DNA of 64,000 bases from positions 1 to 64,000 of the forward strand of contig JAZLCO010000022.1 in the NCBI GenBank assembly GCA_045614225.1, read 5' to 3'. The stretch is from UBA9715 sp045614225 (GTDB lineage: Bacteria; Actinomycetota; Coriobacteriia; Coriobacteriales; Eggerthellaceae). The notes beneath the pieces are model-generated. The model was not told where the DNA came from. It did no database searches and was given only the letters and a program-made list of their open reading frames with translations. Positions 1 to 9,121 of this stretch are shown here, piece after piece. How positions within the stretch are numbered: the first letter of the stretch is position 1; each line of letters begins with the position of its first letter. A program made the translations under genes and the position numbers.

Positions 1-453
1 AACCCGCTGACGTCCGGCGGCCTTGGCTCCTGGTCGCTGATCGACGTGCTTGCGACGCTGCTGGCTGCAGTGCTGTGCATCACCATGCTGATCGGCGTCT
101 TCGGCAAGCGTCGCGAAGACGAAGACGACGGCGATGACGACGGCAATCCCAACGGTACCGACGTCGGCTTCGACTCCGAGGACGATTCTGAAAACGCTGA
201 AATCAAGCGTCATCGCACTCTGCGCCTGCTGACCCTCGTGCCTGCAATCGTGGCAATTGTGCTGCTCTTCCTGACGCAGGACTTCACTCAGCCGATGGTT
301 CTGTTCGATTTCTGGACGCTCGTGTTCGTCATCCTCGCGTTGGTGCAAGTTGCCTTGACATATCTTGCGCGCAAGAAAAAGGATGACGATAATAGTAATA
401 ATAAAGAGGAGGATGCAGAGCTGCCAGCAGAGCCTGCCGCAGCAACAATTTAG
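1..453 (+). CDS. C-terminal end of a large membrane-anchored surface protein (partial)
   Basis: The frame is open from the first base, so this is the last 150 residues of a gene that starts upstream. In the visible part there is a hydrophobic segment at about residues 12-34, a strongly acidic linker at 38-66 (runs of Asp/Glu), a second hydrophobic segment at 75-91, a third at 103-123, then a charged Asn/Asp/Lys/Glu tail. This three-helix, acidic-linker layout is familiar as the anchor of very large repeat-containing surface proteins in Coriobacteriia and Firmicutes, so the missing part is probably an extracellular repeat region. That is inferred from the family, not visible here. It ends 8 bp before the next start, so the two genes may be co-transcribed. 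Function unknown. Confidence 0.7.
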   Translation, partial: NPLTSGGLGSWSLIDVLATLLAAVLCITMLIGVFGKRREDEDDGDDDGNPNGTDVGFDSEDDSENAEIKRHRTLRLLTLVPAIVAIVLLFLTQDFTQPMVLFDFWTLVFVILALVQVALTYLARKKKDDDNSNNKEEDAELPAEPAAATI

Positions 454-461
454 AACTTTAC

Positions 462-1850
462 ATGACAGAACGCGTAAAAGACAACGCCGAAAGAGCGGAA
501 GCCAAAAGCGGTAGCAACCCGCATGGCTTCCGCATTGGCGTGCTCAGTGCATTTTTGGTCGTCTTGGCGGCCGTCGTGTCGATCGTGTTCATGTTGTCGG
601 TTCAAAGAATCAACCAAACGTACGACGGCTTCGAGAAAGCGACGGACAACTACATCGAGTGCGAAAGCGCCGCCAACGATATGAAGGAAGCGTCGAACTA
701 CCTGACCATCCAGGTGCGCAGCTTCATCGTGACGCAGGACATAGAGTATCTCGAAAACTACTTCGAAGAAGCGAACGTCAACATGAGACGCGAGAAGGCC
801 GTCGCCACGCTCGAAAGCCTCGACGCAAATGATTCGATGTACCTTTCCTCGGCGTTGACCGATTCGGTCGAGCTGATGGAGATCGAGTACTATGCCATGA
901 AGCTCGTGTGCGAGGCGAAAGGCTACAACGCACTGGCTGAAAACGCCGCTGCGCTCGAGTCTGTCGAGCTCAAGCCCGAAGATGCCGCGTTGTCGCCGGA
1001 TGAGAAGATAGCGCTGGCCACCGAGCTGGTGTTCAGCGACGAATACATGCAGCACGTTGCTCGAATAGAGTCAAACGTCCAGCAATGCAAAGAGGTTCTG
1101 GTTGACAGTATCGACGACGTCAGAGACGAGGGGGCCGAGGCGCTTCGTCAGCTGATTCTGCGGCAGCAGGTGCTCACCGTAGTGCTGTTCGTCGTAATCT
1201 TGCTGCTCATAATTTCGGTCGTCCACTTCATCCTCTGGCCCATTCGCACCTACATCACGCACATCAAGAAGAACAGCCCGCTTCCGAACACTGGGGCTTT
1301 TGAACTGCGCTACCTGGTCAAGGCGTACAACGAGATGTACGACGACAACCTGAAGAACCACGATGCACTGCGTCGCAAGGCCGAGCATGACCATTTGACC
1401 GGACTGTATAACCGAAGCGTCTTCGAGCGGCTGCTCGCAGCCTATAGCGATGAGCCCTATGCGTTGCTGCTTATCGATGCTGACTATTTCAAGCAGGTCA
1501 ACGACTCGCTCGGCCATGATGTGGGCGATGCGATGCTGAAGAAAATTTCCAGCCAGCTCAGTCAAACGTTCCGTGCGACCGACTATCCGTGCCGCATTGG
1601 TGGCGATGAGTTCGCCGTTGTCATGACCGAGATGAACGAGGGCCTGAAACATGTCGTAAGCAGCAAGATCGCTACTGTGGTCGAGGGGTTGGCTGACACG
1701 TCTGACGGCTTGCCGCCCATGACGCTGTCGATTGGCGTTGCGTTTAACGACGGCACCCTGAGCGGCGATCAGATCTTCAAGAATGCAGACAGCGCCCTCT
1801 ACCTGGCGAAGGAAGCCGGTCGAAACGGCTATCGCTTCTACGAAGGATAG
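462..1850 (+). CDS. Membrane-bound diguanylate cyclase (GGDEF)
   Basis: The predicted role is synthesis of cyclic di-GMP from two GTP in response to an extracellular or membrane signal. A first membrane helix lies at about residues 26-46 and a second at about 238-260, enclosing a roughly 190-residue helical sensor region outside the cell. A GGDEF domain follows (about 305-460). The active-site signature is intact (GGDEF at 380-384), and an RxxD product-inhibition site (R371, D374) lies exactly five residues before it, so both catalysis and feedback control look functional. The start ATG lies 8 bp after the preceding stop. No EAL domain is fused. The sensor domain is not one I recognise, so the signal is unknown. 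Confidence 0.9.
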   Translation: MTERVKDNAERAEAKSGSNPHGFRIGVLSAFLVVLAAVVSIVFMLSVQRINQTYDGFEKATDNYIECESAANDMKEASNYLTIQVRSFIVTQDIEYLENYFEEANVNMRREKAVATLESLDANDSMYLSSALTDSVELMEIEYYAMKLVCEAKGYNALAENAAALESVELKPEDAALSPDEKIALATELVFSDEYMQHVARIESNVQQCKEVLVDSIDDVRDEGAEALRQLILRQQVLTVVLFVVILLLIISVVHFILWPIRTYITHIKKNSPLPNTGAFELRYLVKAYNEMYDDNLKNHDALRRKAEHDHLTGLYNRSVFERLLAAYSDEPYALLLIDADYFKQVNDSLGHDVGDAMLKKISSQLSQTFRATDYPCRIGGDEFAVVMTEMNEGLKHVVSSKIATVVEGLADTSDGLPPMTLSIGVAFNDGTLSGDQIFKNADSALYLAKEAGRNGYRFYEG

Positions 1851-1947
1851 CGGCTTGTTTCCCAGCGTGGCTGGTGTGTTCGACCTTGTCAATGGTGAAA
1901 GCGTTCGGGGTATTCCAATCCGTTGGTGTTGTTGGTCATCAATGTTG

Positions 1948-1953
1948 TAAAAT
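1948..1953 (+). promoter_or_regulatory. Possible -10 box upstream of the DUF47 gene
   Basis: The 138-bp gap between the diguanylate cyclase and the DUF47 gene has an AT-rich stretch with TAAAAT at this position. The best -35 candidate is TTGGTG, 19 bp upstream, which is weak. The DUF47 start at 1989 is preceded by a clear GGGAGG ribosome site. Confidence 0.3.
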
Positions 1954-1988
1954 AAAAAGTCACCGACATAACCAACACGGGAGGCATT

Positions 1989-2618
1989 ATGGCCAAGAAG
2001 GGCAAGTTCAACTACTTCGACGCGTTCGAACAGCAGATCGAAATCGCTTTGGAGGAATCCGAAATTCTCGTCGAGGCAATTGAGAACTTCGAATCTGCCG
2101 ACAAGCTCGAGGACATACTCAAGCGTGCGCACGAGGTCGAGCACAGGGGCGACGAGGTGAATCACGATATTCACACGAGCGTCTCCGTTGACTTCATCAC
2201 TCCCATCGAGCGTGCGGACATTCTTGAGCTCGCTGGTAGGATCGACGATGTTACCGACATGATCGAAGGTGTCTTGCAGCGCTTCTATATGTTCAACATC
2301 CACTTTATGCACGATGACGCCATCGAGTTCGCGCGCATCATCAATAAAAGCCTCAAAGCGTTGCGTAAGTCCATGGAAAACTTCCGCGAGTTCAAGAAGG
2401 TCAAGAAGATTCGCGCCATGATTTCCGATGTGAAGGATCTCGAGGAAGAAGCCGACGCCCTGTACATGGAGTCAATTCGCAAGCTTTACACGACGGACAA
2501 TGAAGATGCGGTGCGCGTCGAAGTATGGTCGCGCCTGTTCGATCGTCTCGAGGCGGCCTGCGACGCGTGTGATGCTGTCGGCGACACCATGGCAGATATC
2601 GTTTTGAAGAACGTCTAG
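1989..2618 (+). CDS. DUF47 (PhoU-like) family protein
   Basis: A 209-residue all-helical protein of the DUF47/PhoU_div family, soluble and cytoplasmic. Repeated acidic motifs (for example 'EHRGDEVNHDI' and 'DLEEEADALY') match the PhoU-like helical bundles that bind metal clusters. Known relatives sit beside PiT-type low-affinity phosphate transporters and modulate them. Here the downstream gene is lysC, only 7 bp away, and no transporter is near. The start is well supported by GGGAGG 6 bp upstream of ATG. Phosphate-transport regulation is therefore inferred from family only. Confidence 0.85.
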   Translation: MAKKGKFNYFDAFEQQIEIALEESEILVEAIENFESADKLEDILKRAHEVEHRGDEVNHDIHTSVSVDFITPIERADILELAGRIDDVTDMIEGVLQRFYMFNIHFMHDDAIEFARIINKSLKALRKSMENFREFKKVKKIRAMISDVKDLEEEADALYMESIRKLYTTDNEDAVRVEVWSRLFDRLEAACDACDAVGDTMADIVLKNV

Positions 2619-2625
2619 GAAAAGC

Positions 2626-3906
2626 ATGTCACTTATAGTTTGCAAATTCGGCGGCACATCCGTCGCCTCACCCGAGCGCATTCGAAATGTCGCAAAGCGG
2701 CTCATCGCTCGCAAGCAAGAAGGCCATCAGGTCGTGGCGGTCGTCTCCGCTATGGGCAAGACGACCGACGAGCTCGTGGGTCTTGCGGCTGCTGTCAACC
2801 CCAATCCGCCCACACGTGAGATGGACCGCCTGCTTTCGACGGGCGAGCAGGTCTCGATGTCGCTTCTGGCCATGGCCATCGAAGCGCGCGGCTACCGTGC
2901 CATGTCGTTCACGGGGCGACAGGCTGGTATCGTCACCGACAAAACTCACAACAAAGCGAAAATCATCAGCGTCGACGGCAAGCGCATCGTCGACGCGCTC
3001 GACAAAGGATACATCGCGGTCGTCGCCGGCTTCCAAGGCATCGACGAAAACGGCGACATCACGACGCTCGGTCGCGGCGGGTCGGACACGACGGCCGTGG
3101 CTGTGGCATGGGGCATCGAGGCTGATGTCTGCGAGATTTACTCGGACGTCGATGGCGTCTATTCGGCCGACCCGCGCGTGTGCCCACATGCCCGCAAGCT
3201 CGACGAGATCAGCTACGACGACATGCTCGAGATGGCCGGATCCGGTTCGGGCGTCCTGCAGATGCGCGCTGTCGAGCTGGCGCGCAAGTTCAACGTCGTC
3301 ATCCACTCGCGTTCGGCGTTCTCCGACGCGGAAGGCACCTATGTCAAGGAGGGCTGCAACATGATGGAGGAAGCCGTAATCACCGGCATCGCGCACGATA
3401 CGTCCGAGGTCAAGGTGACCATCCGTGGCGTGCCGGACGCGACGGGCATTGCTGCGCGTGTGTTCAGCTCGCTGGCAGGCAACATGGTCAACACCGACAT
3501 GATCATCCAAAACGTCTCGGAAGACGGCTTTACCGACATTTCGTTTACGTGTCCTGCGGCCGACCTTGCGCGTGCCCAGGAAACCCTTGATCGCGTTGTG
3601 CCGGAGATTTCGGCGCGCGAGGTCGTCATCGACGAGAACGTGGCTAAGGTCAGCCTCGTTGGCACCGGCATGAAGTCGACGCCGGGCGTGGCGGCCAAGG
3701 CGTTCACGGTCCTCGGCGAGAACGAGATCAACATCCTGGCCATTTCCACCTCGCCGATTCGCCTGTCGGTCATGGTCGATGCCGCCCAGGCTGCGCAGGC
3801 AGTGCGCGTGCTCCACACGGCGTTCGGCCTCGATTCCGACGAGGTATTCGAGGAGACGCAGCTCTCGGCTGAGGAAATTGCTGCCAAGATGGCGAAGGGG
3901 CGCTAA
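2626..3906 (+). CDS. lysC: Aspartate kinase
   Basis: It phosphorylates L-aspartate with ATP, the first committed step to lysine, threonine, methionine and diaminopimelate. The N-terminus carries the kinase signature KFGGTSV (residues 7-13), and the amino-acid kinase fold runs to about residue 245. Two ACT regulatory domains fill the rest (about 265-426), the usual site of feedback inhibition by lysine and/or threonine. The length of 426 residues fits the monofunctional actinobacterial enzyme. The partner enzyme gene asd is about 8 kb downstream, not in the same operon. A duplicated hairpin and an intrinsic-type stem follow the stop codon. Confidence 0.95.
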   Translation: MSLIVCKFGGTSVASPERIRNVAKRLIARKQEGHQVVAVVSAMGKTTDELVGLAAAVNPNPPTREMDRLLSTGEQVSMSLLAMAIEARGYRAMSFTGRQAGIVTDKTHNKAKIISVDGKRIVDALDKGYIAVVAGFQGIDENGDITTLGRGGSDTTAVAVAWGIEADVCEIYSDVDGVYSADPRVCPHARKLDEISYDDMLEMAGSGSGVLQMRAVELARKFNVVIHSRSAFSDAEGTYVKEGCNMMEEAVITGIAHDTSEVKVTIRGVPDATGIAARVFSSLAGNMVNTDMIIQNVSEDGFTDISFTCPAADLARAQETLDRVVPEISAREVVIDENVAKVSLVGTGMKSTPGVAAKAFTVLGENEINILAISTSPIRLSVMVDAAQAAQAVRVLHTAFGLDSDEVFEETQLSAEEIAAKMAKGR

Positions 3907-3937
3907 GCTCCGAGCAGCCTGCGCGCTGCTACCACGA

Positions 3938-4001
3938 TGGCACAAAGCTCCCAGGGAAGGGTGTGCCATGTGGCACAGAGCTCCCAGGGAAGGGTGTGCC
4001 A
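3938..4001 (+). repeat. Tandem duplication of a 31-bp hairpin unit
   Basis: Two nearly identical 31-bp units (3938-3968 and 3971-4001) are separated by 2 bp and differ at one base. Each unit begins TGGCACA and ends TGTGCCA, so each can fold on a 7-bp terminal stem. They lie just after lysC and just before the stem at 4016-4050, between convergent genes. Confidence 0.8.
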
Positions 4002-4015
4002 CTTTAGCCTTAAAC

Positions 4016-4050
4016 AAGCGGAGGTGCAGGATGAACCTGCACCTCCGCTT
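4016..4050. terminator. 15-bp perfect stem between convergent genes
   Basis: A perfect 15-bp inverted repeat (4016-4030 with 4036-4050) encloses a 5-base loop. There is no T run on the plus side; on the minus side the stem is followed by TTGTTT. Its place between lysC (+) and the minus-strand gene ending at 4079 suggests a bidirectional terminator. Confidence 0.65.
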
Positions 4051-4078
4051 CGCTATCGGCTGATTGTTCGGAAACGTA

Positions 4079-4717
4079 TTAGAAAAGGCCAATTGAATGA
4101 AGGCCAAACAAAATCACAACGACAACGAATGCGATGAAAATCCAGCTGATCGCATAGCAGCCCTTATTGCCAGCTCGACCCTGTTCGATCATCTTCTCGG
4201 ACATTGATTGATGGTCTTTGAGGACAGCGGACCCAACTTTCTTTTCAGGGAGCGGAATGGTGTCGTTGGGAACCCAGTCGGTCTCTTCGAAAATCTTGGA
4301 AACACCGCTGCTGCCCAAATCGATGACTGGACGAACCCCTTCGGCAATCTTTGCAGCAATTCGGTCGACGAACGCATCCATTTGTTCGGCGTAAGCAGGG
4401 TTGTAGCAGAAAAGAGCAACCTGACCCCAGTACAAGCCGGGATCGGGCTCGTCAGAATAGGCCACGAACGATAAGAGGGCACGAATCTTCTGGTCGCGGG
4501 CTGCAGCGAGTTGAAGTTTGCGGGAGTCGTTTGCGTCGAGGAAGCCGGTCTCAGCGCCGAACTTGTTCTTCAGCCATGCGACAACACGTCCGTCCTCTGT
4601 TCTGAACTCAACTTCTAAGTCGTCGCCCACGATGAAATCGGGGCCCATGAGCAATGATCCCTGGTTTTTGGAGGCGGTTTCGAATCGGGCATAAAACCCT
4701 ACGTACGATTGGTCCAT
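4079..4717 (-). CDS. Conserved-looking hypothetical protein with C-terminal membrane anchor
   Basis: A 212-residue protein I cannot assign to a family. Residues about 1-165 are soluble, and the last 25 or so form one hydrophobic helix ending near the C-terminus, so it is probably tail-anchored with the bulk in the cytoplasm. Two Cys lie just before and within the soluble region. The start at 4717 is chosen because AGGAAAGG sits 6 bp upstream on the minus strand; an in-frame ATG at 4783 has no ribosome site. It is transcribed toward lysC and away from the DinG gene. Function not known. Confidence 0.75.
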   Translation of the reverse strand: MDQSYVGFYARFETASKNQGSLLMGPDFIVGDDLEVEFRTEDGRVVAWLKNKFGAETGFLDANDSRKLQLAAARDQKIRALLSFVAYSDEPDPGLYWGQVALFCYNPAYAEQMDAFVDRIAAKIAEGVRPVIDLGSSGVSKIFEETDWVPNDTIPLPEKKVGSAVLKDHQSMSEKMIEQGRAGNKGCYAISWIFIAFVVVVILFGLHSIGLF

Positions 4718-4844
4718 GATGTGCCTTTCCTGAGCCTGCTTCCAAATCGAGTGTACCATCACCAGACAGCATCGTTCCAGCAAGATGGGCAGTAAGGTTC
4801 TCTGTTAGTTTTCAATAGTGGCGAAAACGGCATGCATGCGCGGG

Positions 4845-4850
4845 TACAAT
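4845..4850 (+). promoter_or_regulatory. -10 box placed for a leaderless DinG-type transcript
   Basis: TACAAT ends 6 bp before the chosen ATG at 4857, so transcription should begin at or next to the start codon. No Shine-Dalgarno sequence precedes the ATG. The -35 region is poor. Confidence 0.5.
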
Positions 4851-4856
4851 GCACCA

Positions 4857-7823
4857 ATGACGAATATCAGGGATTACATACTCGACGGCACGCCAGCGGA
4901 CGTGGTCGCTCGTTACGAATCGCTTCCGGAGCTCGCGGCAAAATCAGACTTTGGTGTTCTCGACAGCAACGTCGTAGTGGTTGACACCGAAACGACTGGT
5001 TTTTCTTTCACCCATGACGAGCTTATCCAAATTGCAGCAGCCAAGCTCGAGGGTGGCGTTGTTGTAGATTGGTATGTCACGTTCGTCAACCCAGGAAAGC
5101 CGCTACCTGAAGAGATCATTCATCTCACGGGCATCCATGAAGAAGACGTGGCAGATGCTCCTTCGCCGCAGGAGGCCCTTACAGGCTTGGTGGACTTTGC
5201 GGGCGATGCCATCATGGTGGCCCACAACGTCGGCTTCGACAAAACGTTCACGACACGGCATCCGGAAGGCTATCCGCTTCTCGAGAACGCATGGGTCGAT
5301 TCGCTCGACCTGTCTCGAATTGCCCTGCCACGGCTCAAGTCGCACAGGCTTATCGACCTCGTCCACACATTTGGCGCGCCAACGTCAACGCATCGTGCTG
5401 ATGACGATGTTGCTGCCACCTGCGTGGTCTACCGCATTCTCCTTGCGGCGATCACATGCATGCCTTTTGAGCTTGTCAATGAAATTGCGCATATGGCCAC
5501 GCCGATGGAATGGTCGACCCAATTGGTGTTCGAGATCATCGCGAAGATGATGGCTGAGCCGGACGGGGGAGTGGAAGCAAATACAAAGCAATTGTTCTCG
5601 CTGCACGCGATGAGACAACGCAGAATCACAACGCTTCCTTCCCGATTTGCACGAAAAGACGCAGATGACATAGTCGCCCAAATGACGTTTCCTTCCAGGG
5701 AGACGATAGACGACGCTTTCAGCAGCGATGGAGTGCTTGGCGGTATTTACGACGACTACGAGCCGCGTAGCGAACAGCACGAGATGGCTATGGCGATCAG
5801 GGACGCCTTCGAAGCAGGCGAGAACATTGTGGTCGAAGCAGGTACCGGGGTTGGCAAATCGATGGCGTACCTTATTCCCGCCGTGCTCACTGCGAAGTCA
5901 AACGGCATTGCCGTAGGAGTTGCCACAAAGACAAACTCCCTTCTCGACCAGCTCGTCTATTCCGAGCTGCCCGCATTGGCGGACGTTCTCGAGCAGCTCG
6001 ACCCCCATGCGGAACCCCTGCTATGGGCCCCTTTGAAGGGAATGTCGCATTATCCGTGCTTGAGGAAAATATCACGTATTGTTGATAACGGCCCGTCGAT
6101 GAAAGAGGTTGCCGGCCAGCCCGTGCCTCAGGCCCCCTCGCTTGCGGCGCTTCTTTCGTATATTGAGCAATCCGAGTTCGACGACATGGATTCGCTCAAG
6201 ATAGATTACCGTGCCCTGCCGCGTTATTTGATCACGACAAAGAGCCACGAATGCTTGCGTCGGAAGTGCCCTTTCTTCGGCAAGCTCTGCTTTGTTCACG
6301 GTGCGCGCCGTCGGGCGGAGACGGCCGATGTCATCGTGACGAACCACACGTTGCTGTTCTGCGATTTGGCCGCCGACGGTGGGTTGTTGCCAACGGTGCG
6401 TCATTGGGTCATCGACGAGGCCCATTCTGCCGAAAACGAAGCCCGCGCAGCATTTTCCGAGGCGGTTGACTCGGAGGCGATTGCCCGCATTGCGGGGCGT
6501 GTTTCTGCCGCTGGAGGTTCGCGAAACGTTTTCACGCGCGCCGAAAGGAGCGTGGAAAATGCGGATGGCGAGCAGCTGACGGTCTTCTTCGCCTTGTCTT
6601 CCAAGGCGCGTGAGGCGGGCGAAGGGTTTGCCCAGGCGGTTGATGATTACAACACGCATGTGAAAGACCTGCTCTATTTCGATCCGACGAGGAAATCGAA
6701 CGGATACGAGAAAGTTGACATCTGGATCAACGAAGACGTGCGCAAAACGCAGGTGTTTTCCGATGTCAGGCTTGTAGCTCGAGCCCTTGTCGAAGCCGCC
6801 GACAAGCTCATCAAGGCCTCCCAGGATCTCGTCGCCTATCTCGAGGGGATTGACGAAGCGGCCGTTGCCCAGCGCGAAATCGCTTCTGTTGCGATGGAGC
6901 TGCGTGACGTGCGCAATGCTGCTGAGTTGATTTTCGAGATGGCACCCGAGAACTACGCTTATCAGGCAACGTTGAACCGCAAGAAAGACAAGCAAAACGA
7001 CGTCGTCGCTGCGCTTCTTCTCGATGTTGGCGAGAAGATGAACGAGACGCTGTACGCCCGCACTCACTCGGTTGCGTTTGCATCGGCGACGTTGTCCATT
7101 GCCGGAAGGTTTGATTCTTTCGAGTCTGCAGTGGGGCTGAACAGGGGAGAATTCTCGCAAGCGCGCGAGTTGATGCTCGATTCCCACTTCGATTTCGATA
7201 ACAACATGGTCATCTATGTTGTGAAAGACATGCCAGAGCCCAACGACCGCAACTACTTGAGTGTGCTCGAGGATATGCTCGTGAAGCTGCATCGCGCTCA
7301 AAAGGGCTCGATGTTGACGCTCTTCACGAATCGTCGCGAGATGGAACAGTGCTACGATTTCGTAAATCCCCAGCTCAAAAGCGATGATTTGCGTGTTGTA
7401 TGCCAAAGATGGGGTGTTTCGGTCAAAGGTTTGCGCGATGAATTCCTCGCTGACGAGCATCTGTCGCTTTTTGCCCTCAAGTCGTTCTGGGAAGGGTTCG
7501 ATGCGCCCGGCTCGACGCTGAAGGGCGTTGTGATTCCCAAGCTTCCGTTCGCCCGGCCCACCGATCCCCTCTACTGCGAGCGCGCGGCGCGCGACGACAG
7601 GGCGTGGTGGCGCTACGTGCTGCCGCAAGCCGTCATCGAAACGAAACAGGCGGCTGGCAGACTGATCAGGAAAGCGGACGATCATGGCGTGCTCGTATTG
7701 GCTGACAAGCGCTTGTTGACGAAGACCTATGGGAAAACCTTCCTTAGTTCGCTACAATCGAAGACAGTTCGCGTGTGCACGGTAGACGAGATAGCGACTG
7801 CGTTACAGCTGATGAACGGGTGA
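4857..7823 (+). CDS. dinG: DinG-family helicase fused to a DnaQ-like 3'-5' exonuclease
   Basis: A 988-residue DNA repair enzyme that should unwind DNA 5'-3' and digest 3' ends. The N-terminal DEDDh exonuclease domain (about 33-195) has the DTE motif (D43, E45), a later HNVGFD motif and HRADDD. The helicase follows: Walker A GTGVGKS near residue 329-335, a DEAH box at 520-523, and C-terminal motif VI with Q-AAGR-R. Between them are four cysteines (C401, C466, C471, C478) spaced like the iron-sulfur cluster of XPD/DinG enzymes. The start at 4857 was preferred to an in-frame ATG at 4818 because a -10 box lies 6 bp ahead of it and homology begins after it. The exonuclease fusion is typical of Gram-positive DinG. 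Confidence 0.92.
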   Translation: MTNIRDYILDGTPADVVARYESLPELAAKSDFGVLDSNVVVVDTETTGFSFTHDELIQIAAAKLEGGVVVDWYVTFVNPGKPLPEEIIHLTGIHEEDVADAPSPQEALTGLVDFAGDAIMVAHNVGFDKTFTTRHPEGYPLLENAWVDSLDLSRIALPRLKSHRLIDLVHTFGAPTSTHRADDDVAATCVVYRILLAAITCMPFELVNEIAHMATPMEWSTQLVFEIIAKMMAEPDGGVEANTKQLFSLHAMRQRRITTLPSRFARKDADDIVAQMTFPSRETIDDAFSSDGVLGGIYDDYEPRSEQHEMAMAIRDAFEAGENIVVEAGTGVGKSMAYLIPAVLTAKSNGIAVGVATKTNSLLDQLVYSELPALADVLEQLDPHAEPLLWAPLKGMSHYPCLRKISRIVDNGPSMKEVAGQPVPQAPSLAALLSYIEQSEFDDMDSLKIDYRALPRYLITTKSHECLRRKCPFFGKLCFVHGARRRAETADVIVTNHTLLFCDLAADGGLLPTVRHWVIDEAHSAENEARAAFSEAVDSEAIARIAGRVSAAGGSRNVFTRAERSVENADGEQLTVFFALSSKAREAGEGFAQAVDDYNTHVKDLLYFDPTRKSNGYEKVDIWINEDVRKTQVFSDVRLVARALVEAADKLIKASQDLVAYLEGIDEAAVAQREIASVAMELRDVRNAAELIFEMAPENYAYQATLNRKKDKQNDVVAALLLDVGEKMNETLYARTHSVAFASATLSIAGRFDSFESAVGLNRGEFSQARELMLDSHFDFDNNMVIYVVKDMPEPNDRNYLSVLEDMLVKLHRAQKGSMLTLFTNRREMEQCYDFVNPQLKSDDLRVVCQRWGVSVKGLRDEFLADEHLSLFALKSFWEGFDAPGSTLKGVVIPKLPFARPTDPLYCERAARDDRAWWRYVLPQAVIETKQAAGRLIRKADDHGVLVLADKRLLTKTYGKTFLSSLQSKTVRVCTVDEIATALQLMNG

Positions 7824-7827
7824 TATC

Positions 7828-8967
7828 ATGCCGGGCAGCTTCGATTTCCTGCATATCAAGCGTCACACGGCAGGCTCGTCGAACGAGTTGTCGTTCGACG
7901 TTCTCGATGCGGCACGTTCGCAGCTCGACGACACTACCAATAAAAGCTCCCGAACTGCAAAAACCCCGAGCGCTTCACGCGGCAGCTACCATGGCGTGGC
8001 CGGCACGTCGACACTTTCGGCGATTCCCGAGGTCGAACGCCGAAAGAAGCTTCGTCGGACGCGTGCTATTCGCGCTAGGGTGATAATTGCGCTCGTTGTC
8101 GTCGTTGCGTTGGGGGCCATCGGCTTCGCAGGTTACAGTTTCTATCAGAGCAAAGTCGACTTTTCCGATCGATACAACGCCCTTGTTTCTGATTTGTCGA
8201 CAATCGATGAAGAGCTCGTCAAGGTGGACGCCGTAATGGTCGACCCTCTTGCTGCAAACATGTATGAGAAGAGGGTTGAGGCGAAAAAGAAGCTCGACTG
8301 GATTGCGCAAAAGCTCGATGCCGTTTCCGACACTACCGAAAAGACCATCCCGTATGCAATGGGAGACAGAGACACAGTCGCTTTGACCCAGATGGGCAAT
8401 GCCATCGAAGGTCGAAAGGACATGCTTGCGGCTGCAAAGAGTGCTTTTGAGGGCGCCGATCAGTTCGATCAAGAGCTCGATATCTCCAAGAAGGCGTGGA
8501 ACAAGGTTCTCAACGCGGACCGGGCTGCGCGTGAGGCAACAGCTTCTGCCAACAACGCTTCAACTGACGAATCGACCGAATCTGCCAAGCAAATGACGCA
8601 AGAAGCACGCAACCAATTTGCCGAAGCGCGAGCCGACCTCGAAGGAGTGATGTACCGACATGAGTCGGTTGATTTCTCGGCTCAGCTCGAATATCTGGAC
8701 AAAAGGATTGAGGCGCTGGATTACGCAATTGCGACAGCTGACGCGCTCGTTGCCGGCGATCGCCAGTTGGCCACTGCAAACAACGATGCCTACAACGAGG
8801 CTGATGAAGAGGCGGCGCAACTTGCGCAAGAGCTCCCGTTGCTTATCGACGATCAGGTGAGAAGCGCATTCGAAAAAGAAATCGCCCCACATGCGAAGAG
8901 CTACAACGAGGCACGCGATTACGTGTCGGAAGCCGACGCCGACATCAGAGCGTACCTGTCATCCTAA
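7828..8967 (+). CDS. Hypothetical membrane-anchored coiled-coil protein
   Basis: A 379-residue protein with a basic N-terminal cytoplasmic segment (Arg/Lys cluster at 71-84), one membrane helix at about 85-105 and a long Glu/Ala/Lys-rich helical, coiled-coil-like extracellular part to the C-terminus. There is no signal peptidase site, lipobox or sorting signal. The start lies 4 bp after the dinG stop, and GGTGAT provides a modest ribosome site, so it is probably co-transcribed with dinG. The topology resembles envelope spacer or cell-division accessory proteins, but no family is recognised. Confidence 0.8.
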   Translation: MPGSFDFLHIKRHTAGSSNELSFDVLDAARSQLDDTTNKSSRTAKTPSASRGSYHGVAGTSTLSAIPEVERRKKLRRTRAIRARVIIALVVVVALGAIGFAGYSFYQSKVDFSDRYNALVSDLSTIDEELVKVDAVMVDPLAANMYEKRVEAKKKLDWIAQKLDAVSDTTEKTIPYAMGDRDTVALTQMGNAIEGRKDMLAAAKSAFEGADQFDQELDISKKAWNKVLNADRAAREATASANNASTDESTESAKQMTQEARNQFAEARADLEGVMYRHESVDFSAQLEYLDKRIEALDYAIATADALVAGDRQLATANNDAYNEADEEAAQLAQELPLLIDDQVRSAFEKEIAPHAKSYNEARDYVSEADADIRAYLSS

Positions 8968-9067
8968 TTGCGAAAGGGCGACGGCCCCCTCTGTGCAGTT
9001 TGATGATGTAGGCGTGTCAGATACATGACGACCGCTTTATAGTTCCTGTACAAAGCTAAAAATGGCG

Positions 9068-9073
9068 TATACT
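9068..9073 (+). promoter_or_regulatory. Probable -10 box of the M28-like gene
   Basis: TATACT lies 48 bp upstream of the ATG at 9122 in an otherwise empty 154-bp gap. The -35 (TTCCTG, 19 bp away) is poor. This would give a leader of about 40 nt. Confidence 0.45.
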
Positions 9074-9121
9074 GCAAAATAATTATGTGCAAAACGGAAA
9101 TTGTAATTGGAAGGCCCATCG

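Noticed and set aside
2668..4107. A 479-codon open frame on the minus strand over lysC
   Set aside because: Antisense to an intact, well-recognised gene, with His/Arg/Asp-rich composition typical of shadow frames in GC-rich DNA and no recognisable domain or ribosome site.
6072..7685. A 537-codon open frame on the minus strand over dinG
   Set aside because: Complement of the helicase coding sequence, low-complexity Arg/His-rich translation, no start signal.
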